Source of the DNA: Iamia sp964643485
GTDB taxonomy: Bacteria; Actinomycetota; Acidimicrobiia; Acidimicrobiales; Iamiaceae
Assembly (NCBI GenBank): GCA_964643485.1
Contig: CAZXRA010000269.1
Coordinates: 1-30,588, forward strand
DNA length: 30,588 nucleotides
Direction of reading: 5' to 3'
This document shows positions 24,268 to 30,588 of the stretch, piece by piece (position 1 is the first letter of the stretch; every line of letters begins with the position of its first letter). The notes below the pieces were generated by a model. It was not told the DNA's origin. It made no database searches and saw only the letters and a program-made list of their open reading frames with translations. The position numbers were made by a program, and so were the translations under genes.

Positions 24268-25230
24268 TCAGACTGCCGAGCGGCCCAGGATCTCCCCGGC
24301 CCGGAGGACGGTGACGGGGCCGTCCTCGCTGACGACGATGACGGTGGCCTTGGGGTCGTCGTAGCTGTAGCGGCGCCCGGCCGTGTGCCGCATGCCCCGG
24401 TAGCCGTCGACGCCGTCCTCGGCCTCGGCGCTGGGCACCAGTCGGGCGCCGATGCGGCGCAGGGTGCCGGTGGCGTCGAACACGGCGGCCCCGTCGACCT
24501 GAGCGAGGGCATGGCGGAGCGGAGCCAGATCGGCGGGCCGCCCGACCTGGAGGGGTGGCGGCGTCGACAGGCGGTCCTCCACGCCGGACGGGAGGTCGTC
24601 GCCGTCGGGCCGGTAGAGGAGCGTGGCCCCGATGTTGCGGGAGCCCAGGTCGTGGACGGCGAACTCCAGGAGGGTCTCCAGCACCTCCCGGTCGCCGTGG
24701 GTGTCGCCGGACCGCACGGCCTCGATCCACGTGGAGACGAGGGGCTCGTGGTGCCAGTCGATGCCGTCCCACCGGAACACCCCGAAGCCCCCGATCAGCC
24801 GCACGATGCCGGCCGGGTGGCGCTGCACCACCACGGCCCCCGTCGCCTCGGCCAGGACGACCAGGTCGCGCTCCGAGCCGGCCGGGCGGTCGAAGACGGC
24901 GCCCTCGTCCCGGCCGTCTGCGTGGCGGATGAGCCAGCTCGACATGCCGTCGGCGTAGCGGCGGGCCACGTCGGTGTCGCGACCGGTGGACCGGAGCTCG
25001 ATGGTGAGGTTGGTGGCCGCCTCCCAGGTGGCGGGGTCGGTCGAGGGGGCGACGAAGGCCCCGAAGCTCGGCACCCGGCGCTCGTGCACGGTGGGCCGCA
25101 GGGCGTAGTCGAGCTCCCGCACGGCCACGGCGTGCCAGGGCTCGGCCCCGCTCAGGTCGAGGCCGGCCTCGGCCAGCTCCTCCACCAGGCGGGCCAGCCG
25201 GGCGGGGGAGGGGGTGTGTGTCGCGCCCAT
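24268..25230 (-). CDS. DisA_N (diadenylate cyclase-like) protein with N-terminal sensor-like region
   Basis: A 320-residue protein. From about residue 185 it follows the diadenylate cyclase fold: LLEFAVHDLGSRNIGATLLY, the metal-binding DGA motif at 246-248 (QVDGAAVFD), RRIGARLVPS, then GYRGMRHTAGRRYS (R281-H282-T283) and ATVIVVSEDGPVTVL (296-309). In known c-di-AMP synthases the second motif is RHR; here the third position is Thr. DGA-to-RH spacing (35) is close to normal. Residues 1-180 are unlike DisA, CdaA or CdaS N-termini and have no membrane helix; it may be a sensor domain (inference). Start ATG 25230. Whether it makes c-di-AMP, another nucleotide or only binds one is open. A TetR gene is divergent. 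Confidence 0.75.
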   Translation of the reverse strand: MGATHTPSPARLARLVEELAEAGLDLSGAEPWHAVAVRELDYALRPTVHERRVPSFGAFVAPSTDPATWEAATNLTIELRSTGRDTDVARRYADGMSSWLIRHADGRDEGAVFDRPAGSERDLVVLAEATGAVVVQRHPAGIVRLIGGFGVFRWDGIDWHHEPLVSTWIEAVRSGDTHGDREVLETLLEFAVHDLGSRNIGATLLYRPDGDDLPSGVEDRLSTPPPLQVGRPADLAPLRHALAQVDGAAVFDATGTLRRIGARLVPSAEAEDGVDGYRGMRHTAGRRYSYDDPKATVIVVSEDGPVTVLRAGEILGRSAV

Positions 25231-25294
25231 CGTGAGCAGGCTACGGAGCGGGGGACGCACGGCGCGCCGGCTCCCGTATGGGACCATCTTGCCG

Positions 25295-25945
25295 ATGGGA
25301 TCCCACATGGCCGCTGACGACGTCACGAGCGCGGGGGAGGCGAGCGCGACCGCTCCGGCAGAGGTGCCGGTCGACGGTCGCACCGCCCGGCGGGACCGCA
25401 ACCGCGATGCCGTCCTCGACGCGGTGATCGAGCTGTTCGGCGAGGGACTGTTGATGCCGGCGGCCGCGGAGGTGGCCGAGCGCTCGGGGGTGTCACCCCG
25501 ATCGGTCTTCCGCTACTTCGAGGACACCGACGCCCTGGCCCGGGCGGCCATCACCCGGCGCATGGAGGTGGTCGAGCCCCTGTTCGCCCTGCTCGACGCG
25601 GCGGTGGGCTCCCGGGACGAGCGCATCGAGCGCCTGGTGCGGGCCCGTCTGCGGCTGTGGGACGCGGCGGCCCCGGTGGCCCAGGCCGTGATCGTGCGGG
25701 CGCCGGTCAACCCGCTCCTGGCCGCTCAGCTCGACCACAACCGGCGCCGGCTGCGAGCCCAGGTGGAAGAGGTGTTCGGGGCCGAGCTGGATACCTGTGA
25801 GCCGCCCGATCGCCCGGCCCTGCTGGCGGCGGCCGACCTGCTCTGCGGCTACGACAGCCTCGACCAGCTTCGGCGCCAGCGGGGCCTGTCGGTCGAGGAG
25901 ACCCACGACATCCTGGTCCGGGCCCTCGGTCGTCTGTTGCGCTGA
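25295..25945 (+). CDS. TetR-family transcriptional regulator
   Basis: A 216-residue repressor-type regulator. Residues 33-80 form the DNA-binding domain: RNRDAVLDAVIELFGEG, then the helix-turn-helix AAAEVAERSGVSPRSVFRYFEDTDAL (typical 'S-x-x-S-V-F-R-Y-F' recognition helix). The C-terminal ligand domain is helical and mostly Ala/Arg/Leu. The start is uncertain: ATG 25295 or ATG 25307, both inside or beside a palindrome (25296-25305). The longer frame from 25214 would read through the divergent promoter. It may control the cyclase-like gene on one side or the DinB/SRPBCC promoter 620 bp downstream, which carries a TetR-like palindrome; neither is proven. Confidence 0.9.
   Translation: MGSHMAADDVTSAGEASATAPAEVPVDGRTARRDRNRDAVLDAVIELFGEGLLMPAAAEVAERSGVSPRSVFRYFEDTDALARAAITRRMEVVEPLFALLDAAVGSRDERIERLVRARLRLWDAAAPVAQAVIVRAPVNPLLAAQLDHNRRRLRAQVEEVFGAELDTCEPPDRPALLAAADLLCGYDSLDQLRRQRGLSVEETHDILVRALGRLLR
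25296..25305. promoter_or_regulatory. Palindrome at the TetR start
   Basis: TGGGATCCCA, a perfect 10-bp palindrome covering the first start codon, with a second ATGGGA copy at 25278-25283. Suits autoregulation by blocking transcription or by being part of a longer operator; short enough that chance is possible. Confidence 0.35.
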
Positions 25946-25952
25946 TCGAGCG

Positions 25953-26540
25953 TCAGCTCGTCATGCCACCCAGGCCGACGAGGCCCCGGGCCAGCTCGAT
26001 CTCGCCCATGTGGCGGAGGCCGTGCTGATAGATCCAGCACTCGGTGGCGTCGAGGAGGGTGATGCCCTCGGGGCCGGCGACCCGGGCGCTGTAGGTGCTG
26101 GCGATCTGGGGCGGGAAGGGCCGCGGCACCACGATGCGGGTGAGCTCGGCCGGGTCGAGGGCGTCGAGCCAGGCCTCGGTGCGGGCGAACACGGCCCGCA
26201 TGTACGCCTTGAACGCCTCGTAGTCACCGATGCGCTGGTGGACCATCTCGTCGACGGCGCGGTGCTTGCCGTGGTCGTCGATGGCTGGGTGCACCCGGTC
26301 GCGCCAGGTGTCGTCCCAGATGGGCGGGGTGCCGGTCATCACCATGAACGAGGCGTCGATCATGTTCACGATGTGGAAGAGGGAGAAGGCGATGGGCAGC
26401 ACGCCCTCCCGCTCGAAGTGGTTGACGTGGTCGATGTCCATCGTCTCCACCGCCTGCTCGTAGAGCGAGTGGAGGGCCCGCATGCGACGCTGCAACGAGT
26501 CGAGGACGAGATCGGTGGGCGCGGACACGTCGGCCATCAT
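25953..26540 (-). CDS. DinB-superfamily protein
   Basis: A 195-residue DinB-like four-helix protein. Candidate metal ligands are His in SLFHIVNMID (middle of the second helix region), and a C-terminal pair in IYQHGLRHMGEIE. This is the same ligand pattern as in thiol-dependent transferases of the superfamily, but the protein is distinct from the one at 17659 in sequence. Start ATG 26540 (ATG ATG in a row) has no Shine-Dalgarno sequence; a promoter fits 5 nt upstream, so the mRNA is probably leaderless. Stop lies 7 nt from the TetR stop, convergent. It shares a compact divergent promoter with the SRPBCC-sulfatase operon, so the two sides are likely co-regulated. Confidence 0.85.
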   Translation of the reverse strand: MMADVSAPTDLVLDSLQRRMRALHSLYEQAVETMDIDHVNHFEREGVLPIAFSLFHIVNMIDASFMVMTGTPPIWDDTWRDRVHPAIDDHGKHRAVDEMVHQRIGDYEAFKAYMRAVFARTEAWLDALDPAELTRIVVPRPFPPQIASTYSARVAGPEGITLLDATECWIYQHGLRHMGEIELARGLVGLGGMTS

Positions 26541-26545
26541 GGCGC

Positions 26546-26574
26546 AAGGTAGAAGGTGACAGTATGAGTGTCAA
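26546..26574 (-). promoter_or_regulatory. Leaderless promoter of the DinB gene
   Basis: On the minus strand: -35 TTGACA (26574-26569), 17-bp spacer, -10 TACCTT (26551-26546), then 5 nt to ATG 26540. The expected start of transcription coincides with or lies next to the start codon. Confidence 0.6.
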
Positions 26575-26584
26575 TTGTTAGGGT
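26556..26584 (+). promoter_or_regulatory. Leaderless promoter of the SRPBCC operon
   Basis: On the plus strand: -35 GTGACA (26556-26561), 17-bp spacer, -10 TAGGGT (26579-26584), then 7 nt to GTG 26592. It overlaps the minus-strand promoter so that the two -35 boxes are the arms of one palindrome. Confidence 0.5.
26557..26573. promoter_or_regulatory. 17-bp operator-like palindrome
   Basis: TGACA-N7-TGTCA between the divergent genes, overlapping both -35 boxes. Such sites are typical of TetR-family repressors; one repressor would shut both directions. The TetR encoded at 25295-25945 is the nearest candidate. Confidence 0.55.
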
Positions 26585-26591
26585 TGCCGGC

Positions 26592-26984
26592 GTGATCGGC
26601 AGCATCCGCCATGAGATCCGCATCGCCCGGCCCGCGGCCGACGTCTGGGGCCTCGCCGGCGACGCCGCCCGCCTCCACGAGTGGTTCCCGGGCATCGTCG
26701 CCTGCGCCGTCGACGGCACCCACCGCACCATCACCACCGGGGCCGGCTTCGACCTGCCCGAGGAGATCCTGGTGCAGGACGACGTCCAACGCCGGTTCCA
26801 GTACCGGCTCGACATGCCGGTCATCACCCACCACCGGGGCACGATCGACGTCATCGACCTGGGCGACGCCACCAGTCTCGTCGTCTACGCCACCGAGGCC
26901 GACCCTCGCACCATGGCCCTGATGATCGCCGGCGGGTGCCGGGAGGCCCTCGACGAGCTCAAGCGCCAGATGGAGACGGTCTGA
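26592..26984 (+). CDS. SRPBCC (START-like) domain protein
   Basis: A 130-residue helix-grip-fold protein, probably binding a hydrophobic ligand or acting as a small cyclase/dehydratase. Opening IRHEIRIARPAADVWGLAGDAARLHEWFPGI is the standard first strand and two short helices of the polyketide cyclase/START group; the last helix (REALDELKRQME) closes the pocket. GTG 26592 is preferred over GTG 26568 because the latter lies inside the promoter palindrome, and the protein similarity begins at IGSIRHEI. The stop TGA shares one base with the next gene's ATG (TGATG), so it is translationally coupled to the sulfatase, suggesting the same pathway. Confidence 0.85.
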   Translation: MIGSIRHEIRIARPAADVWGLAGDAARLHEWFPGIVACAVDGTHRTITTGAGFDLPEEILVQDDVQRRFQYRLDMPVITHHRGTIDVIDLGDATSLVVYATEADPRTMALMIAGGCREALDELKRQMETV

Positions 26985-28528
26985 TGGGACGGAAGATCCT
27001 CTTCGTCACCACCGACCAGCAGCGCTACGACACGCTGGGCTGCAACGGGGGCACCCTGGCCCGCACGCCGGTGGTCGACGGCCTGGCCGCCGAGGGGGTG
27101 CGCTACGAGCGGGCCCAGCCCCAGTCGGTGGTGTGCATGCCGTCCCGGTCGACCATGCTCACCGGGCAGCACCCCAGCACCCACGGCGTGTGGATGAACG
27201 GCGTCGCTCTGCCCGTCGACGCCCCGTCGGTGGCGGCCGAGCTGCGGGACGCCGGCTACCGCACCGCCCTGGTGGGCAAGCCCCACTTCCAGCCCTTCCT
27301 CGATCCCTTCGGCCGGTTCGCCGAGAACCGCTTCGCCATGGAGGGCGTGGCCGACCTGCCCGACCCCCACCGGGGCTTCGAGCACTTCGAGTCGGCCACC
27401 CACGGCGCCATGGGTCCGCTCCACTACGCCCGCTGGCTGGCGGCCGCGCACCCCGAGGCCGTCGACATGTTCTACCGGGTGCTCGACGGGGCCCTGGAGG
27501 TGAGCGCCGAGGGTGGCGGGGCGACGGGCGCGCCTCAGGTGCACGACAACCCGATCCCGCGGGAGTGGTACCACACCGACTGGGTGGCCGATCGCACCAT
27601 CGCCTGGCTCGACGGGCTCGACGCCGACGACGACTGGTTCTGCTGGATGAGCTTCCCCGATCCCCACCACCCGTGGGATCCGCCGGTGGAGGAGATGCAC
27701 CGCGTCGACTGGCGCGACGTCCCCCTCCCCGCCGGCTACGTGGCCGACGCGGCGGAGCGGGAGCGCATCCTCGACGCCAAGCCCCGCCACTGGCGGGCCT
27801 GGTATGACGGGCGCCTGGTGTCCAACTACGAGGCCCCCTTCGACTGGGTGCCGGCCACCCTCACCGCCGACCAGGTGCGGGAGGTCAACGCCCGCAACGC
27901 CGTGGAGTGCGAGCTGATCGACGAGGCCCTGGGCCGGGTGCTGGCCGCCGTGGCCGCCCGGGGCTGGGCCGACGACCTGGATGTGGTCTTCACCACCGAC
28001 CATGGCGAGCTGCAGGGCGACTTCGGCCTCCTGTTCAAGGGGCCCTACCACGTCGAGGGCCTCATGCGGCTGCCCCTGATCTGGCGGCCGGCGCCCGCGG
28101 CCGGGCCTGCCCCGTCCACCGTCACCCGGCCCGTGGGCCTGGTCGACCTGGCCCCCACGTTCTGCGCCATCGCCGGGCTGCCCGTGCCCGAGTGGATGGA
28201 GGGCCGGCCCCTCCCTGTCGACGATGCCGATGCCGACGACCGGGGCTTCGAGCGGGCCCTCACCGAGTGGGACAGCGAGCTGTTCGGTGTCGACGTCCAC
28301 CTCCGCACCATCACCCGCGACGGCTGGGTGTGCAGCACCTACGGCCCCGGCCACTCCCATGACGGCACCGAGGGCGAGCTGTACGACCTGGGCGAGGATC
28401 CGCTGCAGCAGGTGAACCTGTGGGACGACCCGGCCCGGGCCGCCCTGAAGGCCGACCTGCTGGCCGATCTGCGCGACCACCAGCCCTCGATGCGGATGCC
28501 CCTTCCGCCTGTCGAAGCGCCGGTGTGA
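26984..28528 (+). CDS. Sulfatase (arylsulfatase/phosphonate-hydrolase family)
   Basis: A 514-residue alkaline-phosphatase-fold hydrolase. D11 in FVTTDQQRYD is the first metal ligand; C51 in VCMPSRSTMLTG fits the C-x-P-S-R motif in which cysteine is oxidised to formylglycine by a separate enzyme; later ligands are D339-H340 in FTTDHGELQGD and K352 in FKGPYH. There is no signal peptide, so it acts in the cytoplasm, unlike many secreted sulfatases. DPHHPWDPP and GLVDLAPTFCAIAGL are common family stretches. Sulfate-ester or phosphonate-ester cleavage of an organic substrate is expected; the substrate is unknown. It sits between an SRPBCC protein and a propeller-like protein. No formylglycine-generating enzyme is in this window. 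Confidence 0.93.
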   Translation: MGRKILFVTTDQQRYDTLGCNGGTLARTPVVDGLAAEGVRYERAQPQSVVCMPSRSTMLTGQHPSTHGVWMNGVALPVDAPSVAAELRDAGYRTALVGKPHFQPFLDPFGRFAENRFAMEGVADLPDPHRGFEHFESATHGAMGPLHYARWLAAAHPEAVDMFYRVLDGALEVSAEGGGATGAPQVHDNPIPREWYHTDWVADRTIAWLDGLDADDDWFCWMSFPDPHHPWDPPVEEMHRVDWRDVPLPAGYVADAAERERILDAKPRHWRAWYDGRLVSNYEAPFDWVPATLTADQVREVNARNAVECELIDEALGRVLAAVAARGWADDLDVVFTTDHGELQGDFGLLFKGPYHVEGLMRLPLIWRPAPAAGPAPSTVTRPVGLVDLAPTFCAIAGLPVPEWMEGRPLPVDDADADDRGFERALTEWDSELFGVDVHLRTITRDGWVCSTYGPGHSHDGTEGELYDLGEDPLQQVNLWDDPARAALKADLLADLRDHQPSMRMPLPPVEAPV

Positions 28529-28570
28529 GCGGGGCCGGCGCCGCTCTGTCCTCCACCGGCGGGCGTCTCT

Positions 28571-28624
28571 TCCGTTCTGGCGCGGTGGGAGAGCGCTGGC
28601 GCTCGCTAAGCGCGCCAGAACGGA
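28571..28624. repeat. 14-bp perfect inverted repeat
   Basis: Left arm 28571-28584 (TCCGTTCTGGCGCG), right arm 28611-28624, with a 26-nt centre that contains a second hairpin, GAGCGC-TG-GCGCTC (28591-28604). Lies between the sulfatase and the next gene on the same strand. Could terminate or process the transcript, or be a miniature intergenic element. Confidence 0.8.
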
Positions 28625-28640
28625 TCGGGGCGGCGGCGAT

Positions 28641-29912
28641 ATGACCCCTTCCGGGTTGTGGCCCAGCCTGTGGCCGGCCGAGGACGGGGGCCCGGCCCGG
28701 CACCAGGCCCCCCACGGTGGGGGCGGCTTCGCCCTCCGGCCCGGGGAGCGGCTCGTCGCCACGTCGCGGGATGCCCTGGTCGCCACCATGGTCGTCCTGC
28801 GGGATCCAGGGGAGGTGTTCCTCCTCCGCCACACCGCGGGCGACGGTGCCGTGTCGTGGGTGGAGCGCATCGATCCCGTCTCCCTGGAGGCGCGGGACCG
28901 GTCGCCCGACCTGCCCGGCGGACCCACGTGGCCCGGCGGCCTCGCCTGCCACGCCGACGGCTCCCTCCACGTCGTGTTCGGCCGCCATGCCCACCGGTTG
29001 CGAGCCGACGACCTGACCGTCGAGGCCTCGCGGCAGCTGCCCCGCAACCGGCCCTACAACAGCTTCGTCACCCTCCCCGACGGGCACCTGGTCACCAAGG
29101 ACTTCGGGGGCGAGCTGCCGGCGGGGGTCACCGTTGCCGATCCGATCCGCCCGGCCGAATTGCTCGTCCTCGATCCGGTCGGCCTGGAGGTGGTGGCCCG
29201 GATGGAGCTGCCCGAGCCGTCGGTGGCCCGCCTCAGCGCCGTGGGCGACGACGTCTACGCCGTGGGTGACACCGCCTTGTGGCGGCTCCGTTGGGACGGG
29301 CGGGAGCTCACCCTGGACGACGGGTTCCGCCCCCGCTATCGCACCCTCGGCGGCCAGTCGTTCGGGTGGGATGCCGTGCTGGTCGACGGGGCCGCCTGGT
29401 TCCTCGACGACGGGGCCGGCACCGAGCGCTACGCCGGCAGCCTCCGGGGCATCGGCCTCTCGACGGCGTCGCTGCACCTGGTGCGGGTCGACCTGGCCAC
29501 GGCGGAGGTCACCCTCACCGAGGTGTGTGGCCGGCCCGGCGGCATCGTGGCCAACCCGCCCGCCGTCGATCCGACCCGGCGGATGGTCGTGGCCTACGAC
29601 AGCGGCAACGCCGTGGTGGCCGGCTTCACCTACGACGACGACGGCCGCACCCAGCGGCGGTGGGAGCGGCCCCTCGGTCACGGCGGCCATCCGCTGCTCT
29701 TCCCCGACACGGGCGAGGTGCTGGTGGGCGACCACGACCCCGGGCGCATGGCCGAGCAGGCCGTGGTGCTCGACGTGGTGACGGGGGAGGAGCGGGGCCG
29801 GGTCGACACCGGGAGCCCGATCCAGTCGGTGGTGTTCCCCTGCCCCGGCTTCGGCCGCGACGCCTACCTCTGCTCCTTCACCACTTTGACCCGGATCTCC
29901 GTGACGCGCTGA
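28641..29912 (+). CDS. Unknown beta-propeller-like protein
   Basis: A 423-residue protein without a signal peptide. It has repeated strand-rich units with patterns of the kind 'hydrophobic-x-hydrophobic-D-x-x-T/G' (VERIDPVSLEARD, LLVLDPVGLEVVARMEL, LHLVRVDLATAEVTL, AVVLDVVTGEERGRV), spaced about 60-90 residues, and DGSLHVVFG, DGHLVTKDFGG turns. This suggests a 6- or 7-bladed propeller such as an SMP-30/gluconolactonase-like or PQQ-like enzyme or binder (inference); no catalytic motif is certain. ATG 28641 is 16 nt after the inverted repeat. Probably the last gene of the SRPBCC-sulfatase operon, or separately expressed. Confidence 0.7.
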   Translation: MTPSGLWPSLWPAEDGGPARHQAPHGGGGFALRPGERLVATSRDALVATMVVLRDPGEVFLLRHTAGDGAVSWVERIDPVSLEARDRSPDLPGGPTWPGGLACHADGSLHVVFGRHAHRLRADDLTVEASRQLPRNRPYNSFVTLPDGHLVTKDFGGELPAGVTVADPIRPAELLVLDPVGLEVVARMELPEPSVARLSAVGDDVYAVGDTALWRLRWDGRELTLDDGFRPRYRTLGGQSFGWDAVLVDGAAWFLDDGAGTERYAGSLRGIGLSTASLHLVRVDLATAEVTLTEVCGRPGGIVANPPAVDPTRRMVVAYDSGNAVVAGFTYDDDGRTQRRWERPLGHGGHPLLFPDTGEVLVGDHDPGRMAEQAVVLDVVTGEERGRVDTGSPIQSVVFPCPGFGRDAYLCSFTTLTRISVTR

Positions 29913-29927
29913 CGAGTGTCCGTCGAT

Positions 29928-29999
29928 CGTGATGACAGACACATATCGCGCATGTTCAGCAAGGTTTGGTCTGGGAGGGTGTCGGGTGGTGTCATCACG
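29928..29999. promoter_or_regulatory. Spaced inverted repeat in the leader of the secreted protein
   Basis: CGTGATGACA (29928-29937) and TGTCATCACG (29990-29999), a perfect 10-bp match with 52 nt between, in the 148-bp gap before ATG 30061. The region is T/G-rich and lower in GC than its surroundings. It may be an operator pair bound by a dimer or an RNA stem; no riboswitch class recognised. Confidence 0.4.
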
Positions 30000-30060
30000 G
30001 TCGCGTGTTGTTGTGGTGACGTCGCTGTTGGTTGTTCTTCGACAGGGGGGATCCCTCAAG

Positions 30061-30588
30061 ATGTTGTTTCGACGTTCGTTGAGTGCGCTGACCGTGCTCC
30101 TGGCATCGGTGTGTGCCATCGCTTTTGCCCCCCCCCCCCAGCCGTAATCGGGGCTCCCGGAGGGGGTGAAGCGCGGGCGGTGCAGCCCTTCAACCTGGCC
30201 CTGACGCAGGGGTCTCTGCTGATCGACGGCGCCGCGGAGTCCTATGCCCTGACCACCCCCACGACCATCACTGGCGATCATGACACTGGCGCTGTCGTGG
30301 ATGGTGTGGCGCCGTCGGGGGCGGTGTCGAACGCGACGTTGACCACGCCGGCCGTCTCCTTCGAGACCGTGGCGTTGGGCCTTCCGGTGTTCGTCGATGC
30401 CATCCTCACCCAGGTCACCGATGGTGCCGGCACCGGTGTCATCGATGCCGACGGCAACATGCAGTTCCGGACGTCGATGGCGGTGCGGTTGGAGATCTTC
30501 GTTCCTTCGGCCAACTTGCGGGCGGTGTGTGAGACGAGCCCGGTGGAACTGGTCCTCGACTCGACAGCCCCGTACAACCCGGGCACGA
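30061..30588 (+). CDS. Secreted protein, frame broken by a C12 tract; 3' end off the window
   Basis: From ATG 30061 (GGGGGG about 10 nt upstream) reads a signal peptide: basic start MLFRRS, hydrophobic core LTVLLASVCAIAFA, likely cleaved after AFA. As given, 12 C at 30128-30139 lead to a TAA at 30145. With one C fewer the frame runs to the window end with no stop: PPPAVIGAPGGGEARAVQPF, then a Thr/Val/Gly-rich extracellular-type sequence (LALTQGSLLIDGAAESYALT, VDAILTQVTDGAGTG, RLEIFVPSANLRAVCE). So this is a real coding region of a surface/exported protein that is either off because of tract length or misread in the sequence. Unlike the frozen fragments above, no other lesion is visible. Confidence 0.65.
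30128..30139 (+). repeat. Homopolymer C12
   Basis: Run of 12 C just after the signal-peptide core of the secreted protein. Slippage by one base decides whether the mature protein is in frame. It is by far the longest C-run noticed inside a coding region of this window. Confidence 0.85.

Noticed and set aside
24262..24275. Terminator at the abutting convergent stops of the flavin-reductase and cyclase-like genes
   Set aside because: Stops are adjacent at 24267/24268 with no intergenic bases and no inverted repeat seen; transcripts must overlap, but no element can be named.
29929..30060. Longer N-terminus of the secreted protein from GTG 29929
   Set aside because: It would place an unnatural Arg/Ser/Val stretch ahead of a textbook signal peptide and read through the inverted-repeat leader; ATG 30061 is better.

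Overview
The window is a very GC-rich, densely packed stretch of chromosome with GTG starts, 4-bp start/stop overlaps and short intergenic gaps. Gene content (GatB, a transmembrane Ser/Thr kinase, an Eis-like acetyltransferase, type II NADH dehydrogenase, an Nei-type glycosylase, WXG-type secreted-protein features, DUF2804 and PF10118 proteins) points to an actinomycete. Class Acidimicrobiia is my best guess, but that is inference. I see no rRNA, tRNA, CRISPR array or intact insertion sequence.

Layout. 1-3781: the 3' end of gatB, a membrane-anchored Ser/Thr kinase and an Eis-family GNAT. 3874-6050: a WXG-type small protein, overlapping a larger protein with glycine-rich hydrophobic segments, then a PIN-domain protein. 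6118-6690 is a frameshifted Ig-like surface-protein remnant. It is followed by nei-type glycosylase, then by a broken ECF sigma gene and a proline-rich repeat ORF (7579-8288), then ndh. 9730-15945 (minus strand): an ABC-type ATPase, a double-FtsX permease and a PPOX flavoprotein-family gene in one operon, plus a secreted subtilase with DUF4214 repeats. 16118-17583 (minus): an ECF sigma factor translationally coupled to a membrane protein with a META-like extracellular domain. 17659-22638: DinB-like protein, phosphoribosyltransferase, a DapA-like lyase coupled to an old-yellow-enzyme reductase, and a DUF2804 protein.

22795-29912: a PF10118 helical metalloprotein, a flavin-reductase-like protein, and a protein whose C-terminal half is a diadenylate-cyclase (DisA_N) domain with an altered RHR motif. 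Next come a TetR regulator, a DinB-like protein, and a divergent operon of SRPBCC protein, sulfatase and a propeller-like protein. The DinB and SRPBCC genes are separated by a compact symmetric promoter region. In it, a 17-bp palindrome supplies both -35 boxes and both transcripts would start at or next to their start codons. The window ends inside a secreted protein whose frame is broken by a run of 12 C at the end of the signal peptide; loss of one C restores an open frame to the window edge.

Most interesting points: the C12 tract as a possible phase switch, the variant cyclase-like protein, the symmetric leaderless divergent promoter, and the WXG pair with membrane-active-looking segments.
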